DNA of 64,000 bases from CBDBUR01 sp965209065 (lineage in GTDB: Bacteria; Pseudomonadota; Alphaproteobacteria; JAPOUT01; G958296285), in assembly GCA_965209065.1 (NCBI GenBank), contig OZ242373.1, forward strand, positions 1,426,001 to 1,490,000, in the 5' to 3' direction. Positions 1 through 15,000 of this stretch are shown here, piece after piece (the stretch's first letter is position 1; each line of letters opens with the position of its first letter). The notes below the pieces were generated by a model, which searched no databases, had not been told where the DNA came from, and saw nothing but the letters and a program-made list of their open reading frames with translations. The translations under genes were made by a program, and so were the position numbers.

Positions 1-3000
1 AATGTCATTCATCGCGATTAAATTGACGTTTTGATTGTTAGCAACATCGTCAGGCATTTCAACCATCTCGTCAGTGTCTATCATAATGTTCATGCCAGTT
101 AGAGTAACCGGTTTGGTTTTAGAGAAGATGACGATGGGGGCGTTAATTTCTATATTATCGCTTGCCGCAATCTCAGCATCAATGATGATAATTTCCGTTG
201 CTTCTAACACGATTTTCCGTGTCACGCCGTTGCCGCCCGCGCCCGTGCCAACCTTATCTGCCGAGATAACAATACGATTGGCTTTAATGGTAATAGGCAT
301 ATCGGGAAGAATCAAATTACCACCCTCGTCCGCATTGACGATGAAGTCTTTGTCATCTTCATCGGTGAAGTCGACTATGTTGTCCTCTAGATTATCTTCA
401 TCTGCAAACGGGTTGCCTGCTTCAAAAGCGTCCATTAGGTCTATGTTTTTATCTGCGCCGTCGCCGCTGTAAAGAGCGAATTGCGTTGCCCAAGTTAAGC
501 GTCCTTGAATTTCAGCACCCAAGTAGCTAATTCTTGGCGCACCCTCGGCGGTGGAAGTAATCGCGCCATCCTCATCTACTACATTGATATTGAACGTAAC
601 CTCTGTCGGCTTGTCTGTGGGGAAGAGCGCACCATCTTGCGAGAGCTTGATAAAGCTTGCGGTAAGCGCGGTGGGGTCGGCAAAAGTGATAACGCCTGTG
701 TCGCCTCTCTCATCACCAGCGATGAGATCCAATCTGCCTACACCAACATCAAACCCGCCTGATAGAGCAAGATTGCCGGTGGCGGTAACCGTAAGATTTT
801 GAGTGGAGGTTGTGCCTACTGTCGGTGAAGTGAGCGTGATAACAGCACCGAAAATGCTGGTTGCCTTCTCGGTAGAGAAGTTAATCTGCCCGACAACAAT
901 AAGACTTAGGTTTTCTTGCGTGATAACTGCCGCCTCATTGACCGTTGCGGTCGATTGCGAACGCACCACACCACCAATAGTTATATTTTGCGCGTTGATG
1001 CTCGTTCCATCAGCATGGGTGAACATAATGTCTTCATCATCACCTGCTGTTAGGGTCAAATCAACGCTGGCGAAATTTATATTTTGCGCGTGTATGGTGA
1101 TAGAACCACTAGCCGTGATACCCAAAGAAGCTGTGCCCGCCAAGGCTGACGTTGCTTCGCTCCCTGTTCCAGAGAGGACTATATTCACATCCCCTGCCAT
1201 GATAATGCTGGCACCCGATATAGATAGGCGAGTGGCGCTTAAAGATAGATTGCCCGCTCCAAGAGTAACATTCGACCCAATAGAGATAACAGCTGAAGCA
1301 CTGCCCTCAGTTGTCGGCACAATAGTAATAGATAAATTCCTATCCGTAGCCGCCATCCAAGCAGCAAACGTTATTCCATCATCAGCTGTTCTAATTAAAT
1401 TGAGGTTAGCCACCGTAAGCGTAGCAGGGCTGGCATCAACAAAAGCACCACCTTGCGACCAGTTAAATGTCGTGGTGGCGATAGTTGGCGTTCCAGCGAA
1501 AGTGGCTTGACCGCTTGTGGCGGTGATAGCAATCACCTCCGCCGTGAGTGTGCCCGTTCCGCTAAAGGCGATATCGCCTCCGCTTGTGATGGTTAAAGTG
1601 CCACCTGTTGTTGCGGGAGTTGTTCCTGCCGCCGCAACTGTTCTACCGAGATCGATATTGCCTGATAGAGCAACCGCACCTGTGGCAGCTACTATCGTCA
1701 AGTTTTGACCGCTTGCGGTAGGCGTGCTATCGGCGGCAGAAGCCAGCGTAATATCAGCACCCGAGATAGCAGTTGGCTTGTCGGCAGCAAAGTTGAGCGC
1801 ACCATTCGCCGTTAGGGTGAGGTTATGGCTCGCAGCCACTATTTCTTCTGCATCGTCAGTTGCTGGTGTGATGGTTTGCGCTCTAACAACGCCACCGATG
1901 GCAATATCGTTTGCCTTCACATCAGCGGCTTTGGTGAAGATGATTTCACCACTTGCCGATAGGCTCAAGTCGCCCGTGCCGGTGTTGGTGTTGCCGTGTT
2001 GTAAGTCTATGGTGTCTGCGCCAATGGAGATATTACCTGCGGTCGCAATTAGGGTGAGGTTTTGATTATCCGTATTGCGAATAGCGGCAGCAGCACCTGT
2101 GGTGTCCGCGCTTGTCGTGATGGTTATCGCTGAAGCCATTAGGGTAACATCAGCCGCGCCGGTTGCGAGGAAACTTCCGCTAAGCGTCAAGGTGCCCGTG
2201 CCTAGATCAACATCGGCAAGAGTAATGCCTTCATTGGTTGCTGTGAGAAAGAGGTCTCTGCCTATTGCCACCATCCACTCTGCGATGGTTATCGCGGCAG
2301 CAGAAGTGATGGTTAAGTCATCTGTTACTAACGCGGTTGGCGCTGTGCCGAGAGAAGCATAAATCAAGACAACATCGCCCGTGCCAGCGTTATAACTACC
2401 CGCAAGTGTTAGCGCACCTGAAGCGGTTATCCTAAGGTCTTGGTTGCTTGCGGTTGCCACGCCGCTTGTAGCGGTGCCAGTAGCCGTGAGCGAAACAACA
2501 GCACCGCTAATGGTTGTGGCTTGCGTGGTAGAGAAGTGTATCGGCATCTCTGCGCCAGCAGTTGTTGTGCCTGCGGTAATCGTAATGTTTCCAGTGGTCT
2601 GAAGCACACCGCCGAGCAATACTGCGCCAGTAGCGGTTATCGTAACGTCGCCAGCTCCCGCATCAGGTGTGGTGGCACTTTCAGCAGTGCCAGAAGTTAG
2701 CGTAATAGCACCACCTGTAAGCATAGTTGTCGCTATGCCGAAGCCTATCGCGTTATCAGCACCAGACGTGACACTAATAGCACCTGTGCCTGTATTAAAC
2801 AAGCCGTCCAGAATTGCTGCACCCGTTGCCCTTATGGTGAAAGCCGCATTGCTTGCCGCGCCTGCTGTGGTTGAAGTTAAGCTGACATCAGCACCCGAAA
2901 TAGTTGTCGCACCAATGAGCGTGATAGCACCTGCGGTAGTGAGCGTTAAGTTATGCTGTGTCGTTGTTTCGTCAGCAGTGGCTTGCGCTCTTATCGTGCT

Positions 3001-6000
3001 GCCAGTAATGGTAGTCGTGGCAGGTAAGTCTCCTATGCCCGCTACAGTTACGCTTCTACCGAAAGTGATGTTCGCGGCGGTAAGCACGGCGGCTTTGCTG
3101 AAGGTAATGTTGCCGTTTGTCGAGGCGGTGAAATCCGCCGTGAGGTTTATCGCTGTGGCGGTAAGCGTGATATCACCTGTGGCGATAAGCGTGAGGGCTT
3201 GCCCGCCACGGATAGCGGCATCGCCAGCTTCTGTGCCTTCTGCGGTAGCAGTGAGCCTTATCGTCGAAGCCGTTAGCGTGGCAGGAGCAGCACCCATTGT
3301 GATGACGACTCCACTGAGCGTTAAGGTGCCGGTGCCTAAGTCAGCGGTGGCGAGGGTAATGCCTGCGCCGGTAGCGGTAACCGATAGGTTTCTGTTTTCT
3401 TCCACCATCCACTCTGCGATGGTTATATCGCTCGTAGAGATAATTGCTAAGCCGCCTGCGGTAATATCACCTGTCGGTGCCGAAATAGAATCGTAGTTCA
3501 AAGTCAAAGCGCCGGTGCCTAAGTCATAATCGCCGTCTAGCGTTAGCTCGCCTGAAGCGGTTATCGTGAGTGCTTGGTTGCTTGCGGTTGCCGTGCCGCT
3601 TGTAGCGGTGCCGGTAGCCGTGAGCGAAATATCCGCACCGCTAATGGTTGTGGCTTGCGTGGTAGAGAAGTTTATCGGCATCTCTTCACCAGCAGTTGTT
3701 GTGCCTGCGATAATCGTAATGTTTCCAGCACCCGTATCAAACGCACCGCCGAGCAATACTGCGCCGGTAGCGATTACCGTAACGTGGCCACTACCTATAG
3801 CAGGTGTGCCACCTTCATCAGCTATGCCTTCAGCAGTAGCAGTGCCAGAAGTTAGCGTAATAGCACCACCCTTGAGCACGGTTTCCACGATGTTTGTTCC
3901 GTCGGCGAAGCGTATTGCGTTATCAGCACCCGAAGTGACGCTAATATCACCTGTGCCTGTGTTAAACAAGCCGCTCAAAACCACTCCGTTGCTTGCCGTT
4001 ATGGTGAGGTCGGCATTGCTTGCCGCACCTTCTGTGAGTGAAACTAGGCCGATGCCCGCACCCGTGATGGTCGTCTCACCGATGAACGTGATAGCAGCTG
4101 TGGTGATGAACACTAAGACATGCTCAGTCGTTTCCCCGTCAGCAGTGGATTGAGCTCTTATCGTGCTGCCAATAACGCTTGCCGCTACATCGCCTGCGGC
4201 GGGAACATTTCTACCGAAAGTGATATTCGCGGAGGCAAGCGTGGTGGCTTTGGTGAAGGTAATGTTGCCACCTGCTGATGCGGTGAAGTCTCCGCTGAGG
4301 TTTATCGCTGTGGCGGCGATGGTGATATCACCTGTGGCGATAAGCGTCAGGTCTTGGTCGCCACTGATAGCGGCATTTGTTTCTTCTGTAGTCGTGAGCC
4401 TTATCGCCGAAGCCGTTAGCACGACATCTGCGTCTCCCGTTGTGATGAACAATCCGCTAAGCGTTAAAGTGCCTGCGCCCAAATCAGCAGTGGCGAGGGT
4501 GATTTCGCCTGTGGCAGTGAGGGATAGGTTTCTATCTGTAGCCACCATCCAGTCTCTTAGGACAACCGCTTCTGCTGCCTCGCCTGTGTAAGCTAGGGTG
4601 AGGTTGCCTCCACCAGTTAGGGTAAATCCACTTGTTTCACCAAAAACGCTATCGCCCTTTGACCATGTGAGGTTGGGCGTTGCTATTGTTGGGAGTGTGC
4701 CGTCCGTGTGGGCGGTGAACGTGACGGCATTTGTTGTTGTTAAGACCACAGCACCCGTGGCATTAGTGCCCGTGGCACTGATGGAGGTCACCACATCAGC
4801 CGAGCCGATTGTCAAACGATTTGTCGTTAGGTTGAAGGTCGGTGCGGTGAAGACGCCGACCAAGCTGGTAGAGCCAAGCACATTGGCGGTAAGGCTTGTA
4901 TCTGCGCCCATTGTCAAAATGCCGTTCAAGGTTAGTCTTCCTTGAATGGTTAGGGTTAGGTCGCCACTAAAGGCAGTGGCATCGCCGTCATCAGCACCGG
5001 CGCCAATGCCAATGCTCGCGGCGGTTAGGACAAGCCCTGCGGCTCTAATTTCTCTTATGCCTGCCGGGAAAATGATTTTACCAGTCGTTGTGATGGTAAC
5101 AATTTCAGTGCCGAAGTCTAAAAGACCATCTGCGTTTATGGAGAAGTCTGAGAAGTCGCCGTTAGTGTCAGCAAGAAGAGCGGCAATATCAACATTATCA
5201 CTACCATTATCCGGTGCGAATTCCAGTGTGTCTAGCACAAACCAATCGCCATCATTGTCCGTGACCTGTTGTTCCCCTGCACCTAGATATTTAACGCGAG
5301 GCTTCACTTCCGCATTTCCCGCAGTGGTGAAAGTAGCAGGAGCGGTCGAGCCTGCGGTGAAAGGCGTATCATTCTGTTGTAATCTGATAGAGCTTGCCCT
5401 CAAGGTGGGAGTAGGCGTAAAGACAATGTCGCCTGTTCCGCCGCTTGCGCCCGCAACAAGCCTGATGATGCCCGTGCCAGCATTAAACATACCGGCGATG
5501 GTGAGGTCTCCAGTCGCATTGATGGTTAGGTCTGCGTCAATTTGACTGCCTTCTTCGGCTGAATCCAAGCTAACGGCAGCACCCGAAATGGTGGCTTTGC
5601 CGATGAAGGTGATAGCACCTGCGGTGGTGAGCGTTAAGTCGCTTGCGGTTATAACCTCTGCGTCATCAACCGTTGCGGTTGAGCGCGCGGAAATTACACT
5701 GCCCGTTTTACTTGCCTCTGTAGTTACACCGCCTGCGGTTGATGCCGGAATCTCTCTGCCGAAAATGATGTTCGTGGCGGTAAGCGTGGTGGCTTCCTTG
5801 CTAAAGACAATACCATTCGCGCTAGTCGTTGAGGCGGTGAAGCCTCCCGTGAGGTGTATCGCTGTGGCGGCAATGACAATATCACCAGTGGCGATAAGCG
5901 TGAGGTTTTGGTCGCCACGGATAGCGGCATCGCCTGATGTTGTGCCGTCCGCACTTGCGGTGATGCTGATATCTTTCGCGGTAATTGAAACGGCGGCGGT

Positions 6001-9000
6001 TGAAACCAGCAGGGTGCGCGCGTTAATCGTCAAGTCGCCAGTGCCTAAATTGGCGGAGGCGGAGACTTCAACTATTTTGCCGGCGGCTGTGATGGAGAGA
6101 TTTCTATTTGCGGTAGTATCCACCATCCACGCTCTTAGGTTAATGATTGGGCCTTCGCTTGCGGTGCTGGTGAGAACGAGACTTGGGGTTGCCAGCGTCA
6201 GCTCTGCGGGGAAGTTGGCACCACTTGACCATACGACTGCGGTTGCGGCGGTAATGCTTGTATCACCATCAGTGCTTGTGCCAGACGCATCGGTTAGGTT
6301 GAAGGTAGGCGCAGTGATGACCGCACCCGAGAGGTCTGCACGGCGAGCGGTGATGGCTAAAGTTAAGTCATCGCCCAAAGTGAGCGCGCCCTTCAAGATG
6401 AGATTTGCGGTAAGCGTAATCGCTAGGTTTCCACTGAAAGCAGTAGCAGGCGCGGTATCTGCGCCAGCGCCGATGCCGATGCTCGCCGCTTCTAGGGTAA
6501 GGCTGGCGGCGGTAATCGCCGTTATGCCTGCGGGGAAAATGATTTGTCCTGTCGTGATGAGCCTCACAGATTCCTCGCCGAAGCTGAGGATACCAGTGGC
6601 GACGTCAAAGGTGAAAGGTCTAAATGCCATTTGGTCTGAATCACCAGCGATAAGGTCAGCGATAATAATGTTTTCATCGTCCGCATCGTATGTGAGGGCG
6701 GCGAATTCAAACCAGTCATGCTCCGTTTGCGGGAGTCCGCCCGTGCGCTCCGCATTGGGCAGTGCGTTTTCAAAAATAGTGAAAGTGACGCCTGTCGGTT
6801 CATCTTCGGGGAAAAGAGCGTTTTGCGTTAATAGAATGGAGCGCGCGGTTAGCGTCAAGCCGTCATTAAGAGTGATAGAGCTTTGGTTCTCATTGTCGCC
6901 ATTGTTTCCAGCGCTAAAGTTCATTTCGCCGCCGTCTGCCTCATTACCCACATCAAATAGACCTGAGAGGTTGATATTACCATCGGCAGTTAGGGTAAAG
7001 TTTTGCTTGCTTGTTGCACCCGCGATAGTGGAGGTAAGCGTTATCGTGCCTGCCGTGATACTCGTTGCTTTACTTGCATCAAGGACGATTGCGTTCGCCG
7101 CATTAAGCGTGAGGTCAGCACCCGCAGCTCTAATGTCGCCACCGATTGTTATATTGTGCGCTCTAACAACAGAGGCTTTGGAGAAGATAACTTGTCCGCT
7201 TGCCGACAGGTTCAAACTACCTTCGCCGCCATGTCTCAAGTCTATATTATCCGCGCTAATGGTGATATTGCCTGCGGTCGCACTTAAGGTGAGCCCTTCA
7301 CTGCTACTCGTATTGGTAATCGCGGAACTCGCGCCAGTTCCATCGCCTTTGGCGGTGATGTTGATTGCCCCTGCGGTGAGCGTGATATTACTAGTTTTCA
7401 CAGAAAAGTCGGTGGTAACAAGTGTCAAAATGCCGCCGCCTAAATTGATATTGATTCCTGTCGTAATCGCAGTGGAACTTCCTGCGCTAGTGATACTCAA
7501 ACTTCTCCTGCCTGATGTCGGCACCATCCAGCCAGCGATATCAATAGTCTCTTCGCTTGAGGTGATTGCCAAGCTATCGGTTGTGAGGCTTGATAAAATA
7601 GTCGCATCAACTGAGGCGTAAGAAAGCACGAGGTCGGTCGTGCCGAGGTTAAAGCTTCCTGAGAGGTCAAGCGCGCCCGATGCCGTAATGGAAATCGATG
7701 CGCCGGCGGCGGTGGCTGGGGTAGTGGAATAGAGAGTGATGTCCCCGCCCTCAAGGGTTGCGCCGTCAGCGAAAGTGATAGCGGAGCCTCCCATAGCCAT
7801 CAAAGTCAAGTTGCCGTTGCCGAAAGCGACAAGTCCAGCAGGAACGTTAATATCGGCGGTAGAGGAAGCTATAGTTAGGTTTTTGCCTGTGCGGATTGCC
7901 CATGCGGGAATAGTGAAGTCTGTGGCTCCATTGATATTAAGGGTAAGGTCGCCGGTATTCGTTCCTACGTTAGGGCTTCGGTTCGTAACGGTGGGAGCAG
8001 TTATCGTGAGGGCTGCCGCGCCAAAGCCTGAGCCACTAAGTGAAATGCCAGTGCCAGTGCTAGTTGTTATAGAGTATGTTGTCGTAATAGACGAAGCGCC
8101 ACCGCCTGTCGCCGCTAGACTCGGCTGGTCGAATTCCCCTGCTCCTGTATAGGTAATAGCAAAATTTCCTACTAGAATGCGAGAGTTACTGCTAAGTCCC
8201 GAGCTGCTTTGGTCAGTGCTTATGCTGAAGGTATTGTTATCACCTGCAAAACTAAAGGTATGAAGTCCGCTAATAGTGCCATTATCATTAGCAACCCCTG
8301 CGGTCAATGAGCCGCTTAAATTGAGGGTAACTGTAGCATTGCCCGCGCTGCTTGCGAGAGTTGATGCGACACTGCTTCCCAAAGTCAAAGTGCCTGCGGT
8401 GATGGTGGCGTCTCTAGCGAAGACGATACCATTGCTGTTAGCCGTGGTGGTTCTCAAGGCTAGGTCGCCGCTTCCGATATTAAGCACGGAGGGAACATTA
8501 AGAGCAACTTCGGTGGTGGTTACCGACAAGTTCGTGATATTCGCGGTTGCCCAAGCGGGTATATTGAAAGCGGTGGCGCCTGTATAGGTGAGCTCGAGCG
8601 TTTCTGCGGTGAGCATAACGTTGGTTAGCGTGGCGTCAAATTCGCCCGCCGACAGGGTTAGCGTGTTTGCGCCGAAGTCATAAGCAAGCCCTGCGGTATC
8701 TGTAAAGGTTATTTTACCCGTTGCGGTCATTGATACATTGGCGGGGTTCGCAACGCTACCTGATAGCGTTATGGTTGCGGCTGTGATGGCAACATCGGCG
8801 CTTCCAAAGTTCAAAGTGGCGGCAGTTAATGATAACGCGCCTGTTCCAATGTTAAGTGCCGCAGGTATGGTGATGGTAACGCCAGCCACTGAGCCTGAAT
8901 CAATAGTTAAGTTTTTACCAGCAACAATAGCCCACGTTTCAATAAGGAAAGTGCCATTCTCTTCTGCCAAGTTAATCGTAAGTGCGCCTCTAGTAACGGT

Positions 9001-12000
9001 ATCAACCGCGCTCACTTCATTGGCGGTGAGGGTTAAATCTCCTCCGCCGATAGTAAAGCCGCTAGGCAGAGAAATCTCATCAGCCGTAATGCTTAAATCA
9101 ACACCGGCAATCGCCGCCCAAGTTGGAGGCGTGAATGCGCCTGTGCCAGTATAAGCTAAGGAAATGTTAGAAACATTGGTAATTGTCGGTGAGGGCGTGG
9201 CGGCAAATATAGCAGCACTAAGCGTTATGCTGGCGTTGGTGGAGGTAGTGCTATTAGCAAAATCATAAGCACCACTTAGAGATAAAGTGCCGCTGGCAGT
9301 AAAGCTCAAAGGAGGCAACAGGGCATTGTTTGATGCGGCTGTTGTGGTGGCGAAGGTAATATCGCCTGCGGTGATTTGTGTAAAGCCTCCGCCAAAGTTA
9401 ATTTTGTTCGTGTCTATATTTAAGTTTCCTGTTCCAAGAGAAACACCAGCTAATATATTCACCGTTGCTTCGCTTGCGGTTATCGTGAGGTTTTTATCGC
9501 TTACAGCCATCCAATCAACGATATCAAGAGCGGTTGTGCCACTATTGGTAATTTCAAGCTCGCCGAAAGTGATGTTGGTGCTGTTGCTATAGGTGAGCGT
9601 GCTTCCCGCGCCCGATGTGCCGTAATTAAGCTCGAGCGTTTGCGTTCCGACATTAATCGGACCATTAAGCGTCAAGTTGCCTGTAGCCGTTATCGTTAAG
9701 TCTGCGCCCGCCGCAATGGTTGCCGCACTTGCTCCCGTTATGGAAACGGTTGAGCCGGTGATTGTAGTTTCTGTCAGCGCATTGGCGAAAGTTAAAGAGC
9801 CTGCGCCTATGGTTAAAGCCTTACCGCTATCGCCAAAAGCGCCGCTGAGCGTAATTGCGCCGTTTGCGGTGAGCTTGATACTAGCTCCCCACCCGCTAAT
9901 GCTACCGGCGGAAATGGTTATACTGCCTGTTGTTTTTATTTCAGTAAGGGTGCTAGGGAAAGTAATTTGCCCCTCTGTTTGAAGCTCTAGAGGCTGACCG
10001 CCTAAATCTAAAACGCCATTAACAACGCTGAACTTACCTGATATTAACGTGGCTAAATTGATTGATGCCTGACCTGTGCTCATAATAGGCACAGGAATGG
10101 AACAGCTGGTGTTTTCGACCGTTGAACAGGTAGCCCAAGTGCTAACCTGATATCCGTCCGCCGCATCAGCGCCGGTATATTTCACCGCAGGCTTAACATT
10201 AAAGCTTGCGGGCGACACGCCATTAAAAGCTTCCTTGTTTGCTGATTGCGTTAGGCTAATGGTTTTTCCATTGATGGTGGGGGCGGGGCTTCCTGTAAAC
10301 AAAATCTGACCGCCCACAGCAGTGATAGCTAAATCACCTTGAGTAGAGCCTGCCAAGCCGATGTTAAATGTGCCTTGAAGGGTTATGTCGCCCGCTGTCG
10401 TTGTTAAAGTGAGGTCTTGATTGCTCTGCGTTGCTCCCGCCGTAGAAGTGAGCGAGATGGATGTAGCTGTAATCGCAGTGGAGGCATCTAAGGCAAAACT
10501 AATTCCTCCAGTAGCACTTATCACTAAGGAGCCAGTTCCAAAATTTCTTGTTCCGCTAGGAAAAGCGATAGATGAATCGTCTGTCGTTATAGTCAAACTT
10601 CTATCGAAAGCGGCGCCGCCGCTAGCAGGAATCAGCCATTCGTTAGCTTCCGCCGTAAGGTCAAATGAGCCTGTGCTCAAAGTAAGGTTAACGCCACCCG
10701 CAGTTAAGGCGCGGTTGGTGCTGGCGTAAGTTAAACTTGCGGTCGTCAAGGTGAGCGTGCCAGTGCCGAGATTAATAGCACCTGATAAAGTCACGGCATC
10801 AGCATCTAGCGTTACGTTGCGCGCCGCGCTTGGAGCGTCGGGTGTTCCTTTTGAAGTCAGCGAGATAGAAGAGCCGCCGTCAATTTTGGTGTCGCCGCTA
10901 TAATTGATGGTGGAGCTTCCTGTGGTCGTAAGAGTGATAGTGCCGCCCGTTTGGATAAGCCCTGATAGCGTGAGAGCGCCGTCCGGAGTTATCTGCACAT
11001 TATGGGTATTGTTTGGTGTTCCATCAATAGCCGATGAAAGCGTGATTTCATCGGCGGTGATGGTAGTGGCGCTTGAGAAAATAATCGCATCAGCCGCGTT
11101 GATTGTTAAATCAGATATTCCCGAATTAAATAGGCCACCAAATAATCCTCCTACGCTCACCGTTCCGCCAAGCGTGATGTCATTTACTTTGATGATTACG
11201 TCGTTTGCGAATCGAATCTCACCATTTGCCGCCGATAGGGTTAGATTGTTTTTATTGGCGTCATCATCACCCGTGCGTTTAAGGTCTATGCGAGTAGCGT
11301 CTATTACCAAATTGCTAGTTCTCGCGATGAAGGTTATATCATAATCCCCAGTGCTAATGATACCAGGAACACTCCCATCGGTAGAGTCTCCCCTAATGGA
11401 AAGGGTATGAGCGGAGAGCGTCACATCAGCCGCGCCAAAGATAATTTGATTTCTTGCGGTGAGGGTCAAAGTTCCCGTGCCGTTCGTTGTGATAGATGTG
11501 GGAATGGTGATATTGCCGCTCAAGTGCGTTGTGGTGAGGGTCAAGTTTCTATTGGCATTGCTACCAAGCATCCATGCCGCATAGGTTAAGGTGCCTGCGT
11601 TCGTTTTGGTTACGGTCAGGTCATCTGTGGTAAGAGCCGTAGGCGCGGTGAAAGTGCCGCCGAAAGAAAGCGCCACATCTCCCTCGCCGAAGTTATAACT
11701 GCCTACGAGGCTCAAGTTGCCTGTGCTGGTAATACTAATTGCGCCATTGGCGGCAGAGGTATCGGCGGCGTTGGATTGTAGTTCAACAACGCCTGCGTTA
11801 ATTGTGGCGGCGCCTTGGAAGTCCAATTTCCCGCCGGTAGATTTCAATGCTAGTTTTCCTGTGCCTGCGCTGCGGTCATAGCCTGCTAGTATAATAATAT
11901 CGCCGGTAATTTCAATATCGGTGGTGCCTGCCGCGTCAGGCATCCAGTCTGCGACCGCGAGATTTCCCGAAATCCCGCGTATCGTTAAAGTGTTTACGCC

Positions 12001-15000
12001 AAAGCTCACAATGTCGTCAGCGGCAAGAGTCCTTGTGGTTATCGCAAACGAGCCTGCCCTAAAACTACCGATAAGAGTGGTTGTGCCTGTCGTCGCGATT
12101 ATGGTAAGCGCGTTGCTGTTAGATGCGGGAGCGGCGGCGGCGTTGATGCTTACGTTCGCTGCGGTCAAAGTGGCATTGCCGTCAGGCACGATGATAGTTC
12201 CTGTGCTGGTAGTGGTTAGGCTCAAGCTCCCGCCGCCGATGTTAATGCTCGCGAGGGTAATGTTGCCTGTAGCTGTAACCGTCAGGTTTTGCCCTGATTG
12301 CTCCATCCAGCTCGCCAGCGTGAGCGCGCCGCTTGCGTTAATGATAAGCGTGCCTCGGCTTGTGAAGCTTGGGGGAGTGTCGCTCGCCAGCGTTGCGGCG
12401 TTTAGCGTTAGGGTGTTGCCGTTGAGGTTAAAGTTGCCGGTCAGGTCTAGCTCGCCAGTCGCGGTGAGGGTAACTGCGCCGGCGGCGGCGCCTGATGCAT
12501 CGCCTGTGGTAAGCGTAAGGTCTGCGGCGGAGATGGTGGGGGTAGCTTCGGTAAAGCTAATGCGGTTCGCGATTATCTCTAAATTTTTCCCTGAGAAGCT
12601 GATGTCGGGGACGCTAACAGCTATACCTGCGGCGTTGATAGTAAGAGCGGTGGTTGCGCCGGTCATCCAGCTTGCGATGGTGAGTGCTTCGCTTGCGCTG
12701 TTACCGGCGGTAATGTTAAGTGTGGCGACAGTAAGGTTGGGGGTGGTATAGGCTAAGGAGCCGCCGCCATCGCCATATTGAATATCGAGGGTGGCGACAT
12801 TAATCGCTCCAGCTAAAGTTACGCCGGCGGAAGCGTCAATCGTAAGTTTTGTTCCCGGCGTGGTTGCGCTCGCGCTGGTTATGGTGATGCCCGAGCCGAT
12901 AATTGTTGTTGTGCCTGTGAAGGTCAAATTGCCGGCTGAATTGATTTCTAAGTTTCTAGCCGCAATACCGAAGCTATTCGCTAGGGTGATGTTGCCCGAA
13001 GTTGTTGTGAGCTTGATAGTGCCACTAGCCGCGAAGCCACTTACGCTGGTTGCGGTGATAGAGATAGAGCCTCTCGTTTTTATTTCCAAAAGGTCGTTAG
13101 GGAAAGTGATTGTGCCTGTTGGGGTGAGTGTAAAATTAGAATCGCCTAAATCCAAAATGCCATTCACAATTTCAAATTTTCCGTCAATCTCATTCATAAT
13201 GTCGGCGGCGGAAATGTTCGTGCCAGCTATATCAATATGGTCGGGCTGGAGGCAATTCGCCACGCTGGGGGTGCATGCGCCCCAAGATGGAATGCTGTAT
13301 GTTGCGCCTGCCGCTAAATCTGTGCGTATGAGAATTGGCAGGTATACGCTCGCTGGGTCGGCACGATTAGGACTGCCGACTACACCACCATACCCTCTCC
13401 TAAAGGTCGTTGAGCCTATATCACTAGCAAAAGCGGTGGCTGTTTGCGTTAGTTCAATGGTAGCATTGTTATCTGTAATAATAATTGTTGGCTCGCTCGT
13501 CCAAATAAAGTTGCTGGCGGTTAGTTTGATACTAGCTGCCGTGTCCTTATTAGTCACCGAGCTCGAAAATCCGGTCGGTCCAGCGCCTATTCGTGCCATC
13601 TCAAGATGACCCTGAATTTCAATTGTGCCTGTCGTAGTGAGGATAAAATCTCGTTTAATGTCGCTGCTTGTAAGAAAGTAACCCCTATCATTGACACCAT
13701 CTTCATCGGCTATGAAGTTAAGCACTACTGCCCCAGCATTAAGTTCTGTTATGTTTATTTCTTGAATAATGGGGGTATCATTAGCGCCGACAGCCATATG
13801 GTCGATGAGTGTTAGGTTGGGGATATTAAGTGTTAGCGTGCCCCCATCACCTAAATTATAAACACCCCTTATAGAAAATTGAGTGAATCTAGCCCCGGTT
13901 TTTTGGTTTATTGTGAGGTTTTGATTACCATCACCACTAATGGCTGTAAAGGCAGTCGTTGTTATATCAACATCTGTAGCATTAAGCTGAATGCTCTCTG
14001 CCACTGTAATTACAATATCATCATTAGCTCCGCCAGCACCATCATCAGCGCCATCAAATATAATACGCGGCGCGGTGATTTCTAAAGTGTTTGCTATGAC
14101 ACTCCCAGTAATTAAGACGGGTCTCGTTTCTGATGTTATCTTAATTTGCTTAGCCAGTAGCGCCCAGCTTCTAATAACAAGCGGGTCTGAGGAGTTATGT
14201 GTGTTTTCTATATTAACGACATAGTTTTCAAAAGCGTCCGCCTGATTAGCCCCAGTGCCAGTGGTCGGATAGATTATACCGCCCATACCCACATTCAGAA
14301 TTAAATTATTTTGAAGAGTAGCAGTGCTTACTTTTACAAGATTTTTGAAGGTGATGGAGTTTGTGCCATATATTTTAACAGACGATAATACCCCTGCATT
14401 ATTACCAAAGCCTTCAAGGTAAGGGGCGTCAAGTGTCAGGTTTGTTGCTCTAATAGCAGCTTGGGAAATGATGCCACTAAAACTACTTAATACCTTCATT
14501 GATAACTGACCATTTGTTTTTAAGATTAAATCAAATGCTGGGTGGTTGCCGTCATCATCTTGCGCGGCAAACACGTTCGCTATTCTTAAATCTATCTCTG
14601 AACTATCTATATCAGCCGCTACCGTGCCGCCAGTTATTTCAATAGTGAGCGTAGCACCCGCAGATAATCCACTTATTCCACCTGTGCTAAATACATCTTC
14701 ATCTCCGTTCTTCCCCGCCGACGGATTAGACGTAGAGTGGGTGTTGGCGGCGGTTGCTATGGTGATAGAGCCAGTGGTTGTTATTCTCGTTAGGGTTGAG
14801 GGAACAATAATTTTGCCGCCGGTTATAAGCGTTAAGTCAAATGTTCCTAAATCTAAAACGCCATTCTCAATCTCAAAGCCACCTAACACGTCCGTTAGCG
14901 TTATACTGCCCACTTGCTCTACGTTAATATCTGCCTTCGGGACGGGGGGAGCTTGGCAAAATGAATCGCCAGCAAGGCAAGATGCCCACCTTGGACGCGT

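Noticed and set aside
5588..7621. 677-codon open frame on the plus strand (and its twin at 23445-25478), plus dozens of shorter plus-strand frames across 1-35 kb
   Set aside because: They are antisense to the giant adhesin genes and arise because those genes rarely use codons that give stops on the opposite strand. Products are low-complexity Val/Ala/Ser/Pro strings with no domain, start signal or family match.
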